Assembly: GCF_000379765.1 (NCBI RefSeq) | Contig: NZ_KB903443.1 | Span: 124,001-188,000 of the forward strand | DNA from: Flexithrix dorotheae DSM 6795 | GTDB taxonomy: Bacteria > Bacteroidota > Bacteroidia > Cytophagales > Flammeovirgaceae | Length of the DNA: 64,000 nt | Direction of reading: 5' to 3' | Shown: one piece after another, positions 63,024 to 64,000 of the stretch | Layout: the number at the start of each line of letters is the position of its first letter | Numbering within the stretch: position 1 is the first letter of the stretch | Position numbers and translations under genes: made by a program | Notes under the pieces: generated by a model | Databases searched by the model: none | What the model saw: only the letters and a program-made list of their open reading frames with translations | Told to the model about the DNA's origin: nothing

Positions 63024-63923
63024 TTAATTTTCAGTTTTCCCACGATTTTGAGCAGTAATTTTAGAAATTTCCTCGGCATTCTTCAAAACTACAGTTCTGT
63101 ATGGGAATGGAATTTCGATCCCCTCTTTATCAAACCTTTTTTTAATACTGTAATTCAAATCACAATGCATAAAGAATGAAGTGGGATGATCCTTTGCCCA
63201 CACATAAGCCCTCAGGTTTACAGAAGATTCTCCAAAATTAATTAAGCGTATAATTACCTGGGGAACCTTTTTTTGTTTATCTTCTTCATTTCTATTGTCA
63301 ATACAGTCCGGGTGTTTCATGGCTTCATCCCTGATGATATCCATGGCCAGATCGATATCCGAATCATAACTGATACCGAATTCCATAAACCGGCAGATTT
63401 TTTCATCCTGAATGGATGAGTTCACAATAGTAGAGGCACTGATATTGGAATTGGGAATAATAATTCTTCTGTTTTCAAGGCCATTAATCACGGTATGTCT
63501 TAAAGTGATATCCTCCACCTGTCCTGCAGTCTGATCGTCCAGCCTGACAAAATCTCCCACCCGGAAAGGTTTAAAAATTACAATAAAAATACCACTTACA
63601 ATATTAGAAAATGCCTGTTGTGAGGCAAAACCCAAAAAAGCTGCAAAAATACCTGCACCGGCAAACAAACTAACCGCCAGAGTCTTAAAGGTGGGAATTT
63701 CGTATATAATCAGAATTGCGGCCCCCAGATAAATAATGGCCGAAACCGCATTTTTCAAAAAGCGATATTTGGTAGGCTCCACCTTTATCAATTGAGAAGA
63801 CTGCTCAATGTATCGGTTGAGAAAAACATAAATTATCTTTCTTATAATAATAGCAGAGATCAGGATAATAATTGTTCTCCACACATACTTATATTCAAAA
63901 AAAATAGCCTTTAATTCTTCCAT
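63024..63923 (-). CDS. MscS-type mechanosensitive channel
   Basis: 299 residues, three transmembrane helices (about 14-35, 52-74, 83-120). TM3 with the pore pattern LFAGAGIFAAFLGFASQQAF, then the beta domain (IFKPFRVGDFVRLDDQTAGQV) and the alpha/beta C-terminal domain. Length and arrangement are standard for small MscS. Releases solutes on osmotic downshift. The remaining 77 bases of the window hold no gene. Confidence 0.93.
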   Translation of the reverse strand: MEELKAIFFEYKYVWRTIIILISAIIIRKIIYVFLNRYIEQSSQLIKVEPTKYRFLKNAVSAIIYLGAAILIIYEIPTFKTLAVSLFAGAGIFAAFLGFASQQAFSNIVSGIFIVIFKPFRVGDFVRLDDQTAGQVEDITLRHTVINGLENRRIIIPNSNISASTIVNSSIQDEKICRFMEFGISYDSDIDLAMDIIRDEAMKHPDCIDNRNEEDKQKKVPQVIIRLINFGESSVNLRAYVWAKDHPTSFFMHCDLNYSIKKRFDKEGIEIPFPYRTVVLKNAEEISKITAQNRGKTEN

Positions 63924-64000
63924 AGCGCAAAATATTTAGCTCCAAAATAAACAAGAATAATCTACTACTCCAATTTTGATTTTAACAAATGAAAATCTAC

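Overview
The window is chromosomal DNA of a free-living Bacteroidota bacterium, most likely of the Cytophagales (Cyclobacteriaceae-like). This rests on AT-rich sequence, near absence of Shine-Dalgarno boxes, promoters of the TTG-N19-TAnnTTTG type, many signal peptides and lipoboxes, a carboxypeptidase-regulatory-domain outer-membrane receptor, and families typical of the phylum (DUF4290, DUF3078, TlpA/DUF4369, DUF4401/DUF2157, MuiA-like, orphan menF). No phage, insertion sequence, CRISPR array or rRNA was seen. There is one tRNA, tRNA-Val(GAC).

Layout. 0-3 kb: a truncated lipoprotein and two multi-membrane proteins (DUF4401, DUF2157), then a divergent WYL regulator. 4-8.3 kb: Nudix hydrolase, AcpH-like phosphodiesterase and ClpB, whose leader carries a terminator-like hairpin. 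8.3-14.7 kb: a possible gene remnant, a small membrane protein, MuiA-like protein, isochorismate synthase with a TTG start, MFS exporter and AraC regulator. 14.8-19.6 kb: hypothetical proteins, a LamB-like porin, a GDYXXLXY protein (usual partner of DUF4401/DUF2157 but 15 kb away), a HAD phosphatase, and a secreted protein preceded by two AACCGTAC-type operator-like sites. 19.7-24.3 kb: Tat-exported TIM-barrel protein, mreBCD without mrdA/rodA, and a secreted carboxypeptidase-regulatory-domain protein. 24.6-32 kb: DUF4290 protein, PcrA/UvrD helicase, long-form Pta without AckA, NTP-PPase, and a molybdate permease without ModA/ModC. 32-35.7 kb: a 962-residue outer-membrane receptor with a Gly/Arg-rich loop, and tRNA-Val.

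35.8-48.3 kb is accessory in character. Small single genes on the minus strand include two methyltransferases, a protein I read as macro-domain-like, an ABM-like enzyme, and a thioredoxin-reductase-like flavoprotein. The promoter of the flavoprotein is overlapped by a 35-bp palindrome. Further along are AlkD-like repair protein, SGNH hydrolase, SDR, an ADP-ribose/CDP-alcohol-diphosphatase-like lipoprotein and a TlpA lipoprotein. 48.4-57.4 kb is a same-strand carbohydrate and envelope group: glycosidase-like propeller protein, UGT-type glycosyltransferase, epimerase, sulfatase, family-39 glycosyltransferase and DUF3137. 57.6-64 kb holds a TlpA/DUF4369 gene broken by a one-base frameshift in a T-run, an aspartic protease-like lipoprotein, an alpha/beta hydrolase, DUF1684, a cyclophilin, DUF3078 and MscS.

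Most of the window is ordinary housekeeping and envelope biology. The points most worth following are the palindromic operator over the flavoprotein promoter, the conserved macro-like protein, the TlpA frameshift, the separated GDYXXLXY gene, the orphan modB whose apparent upstream start lies inside a terminator, and the paired palindromes before the 19.2-kb gene. I found no clear new multi-gene system. All family names are from recognition of motifs, not from searches.
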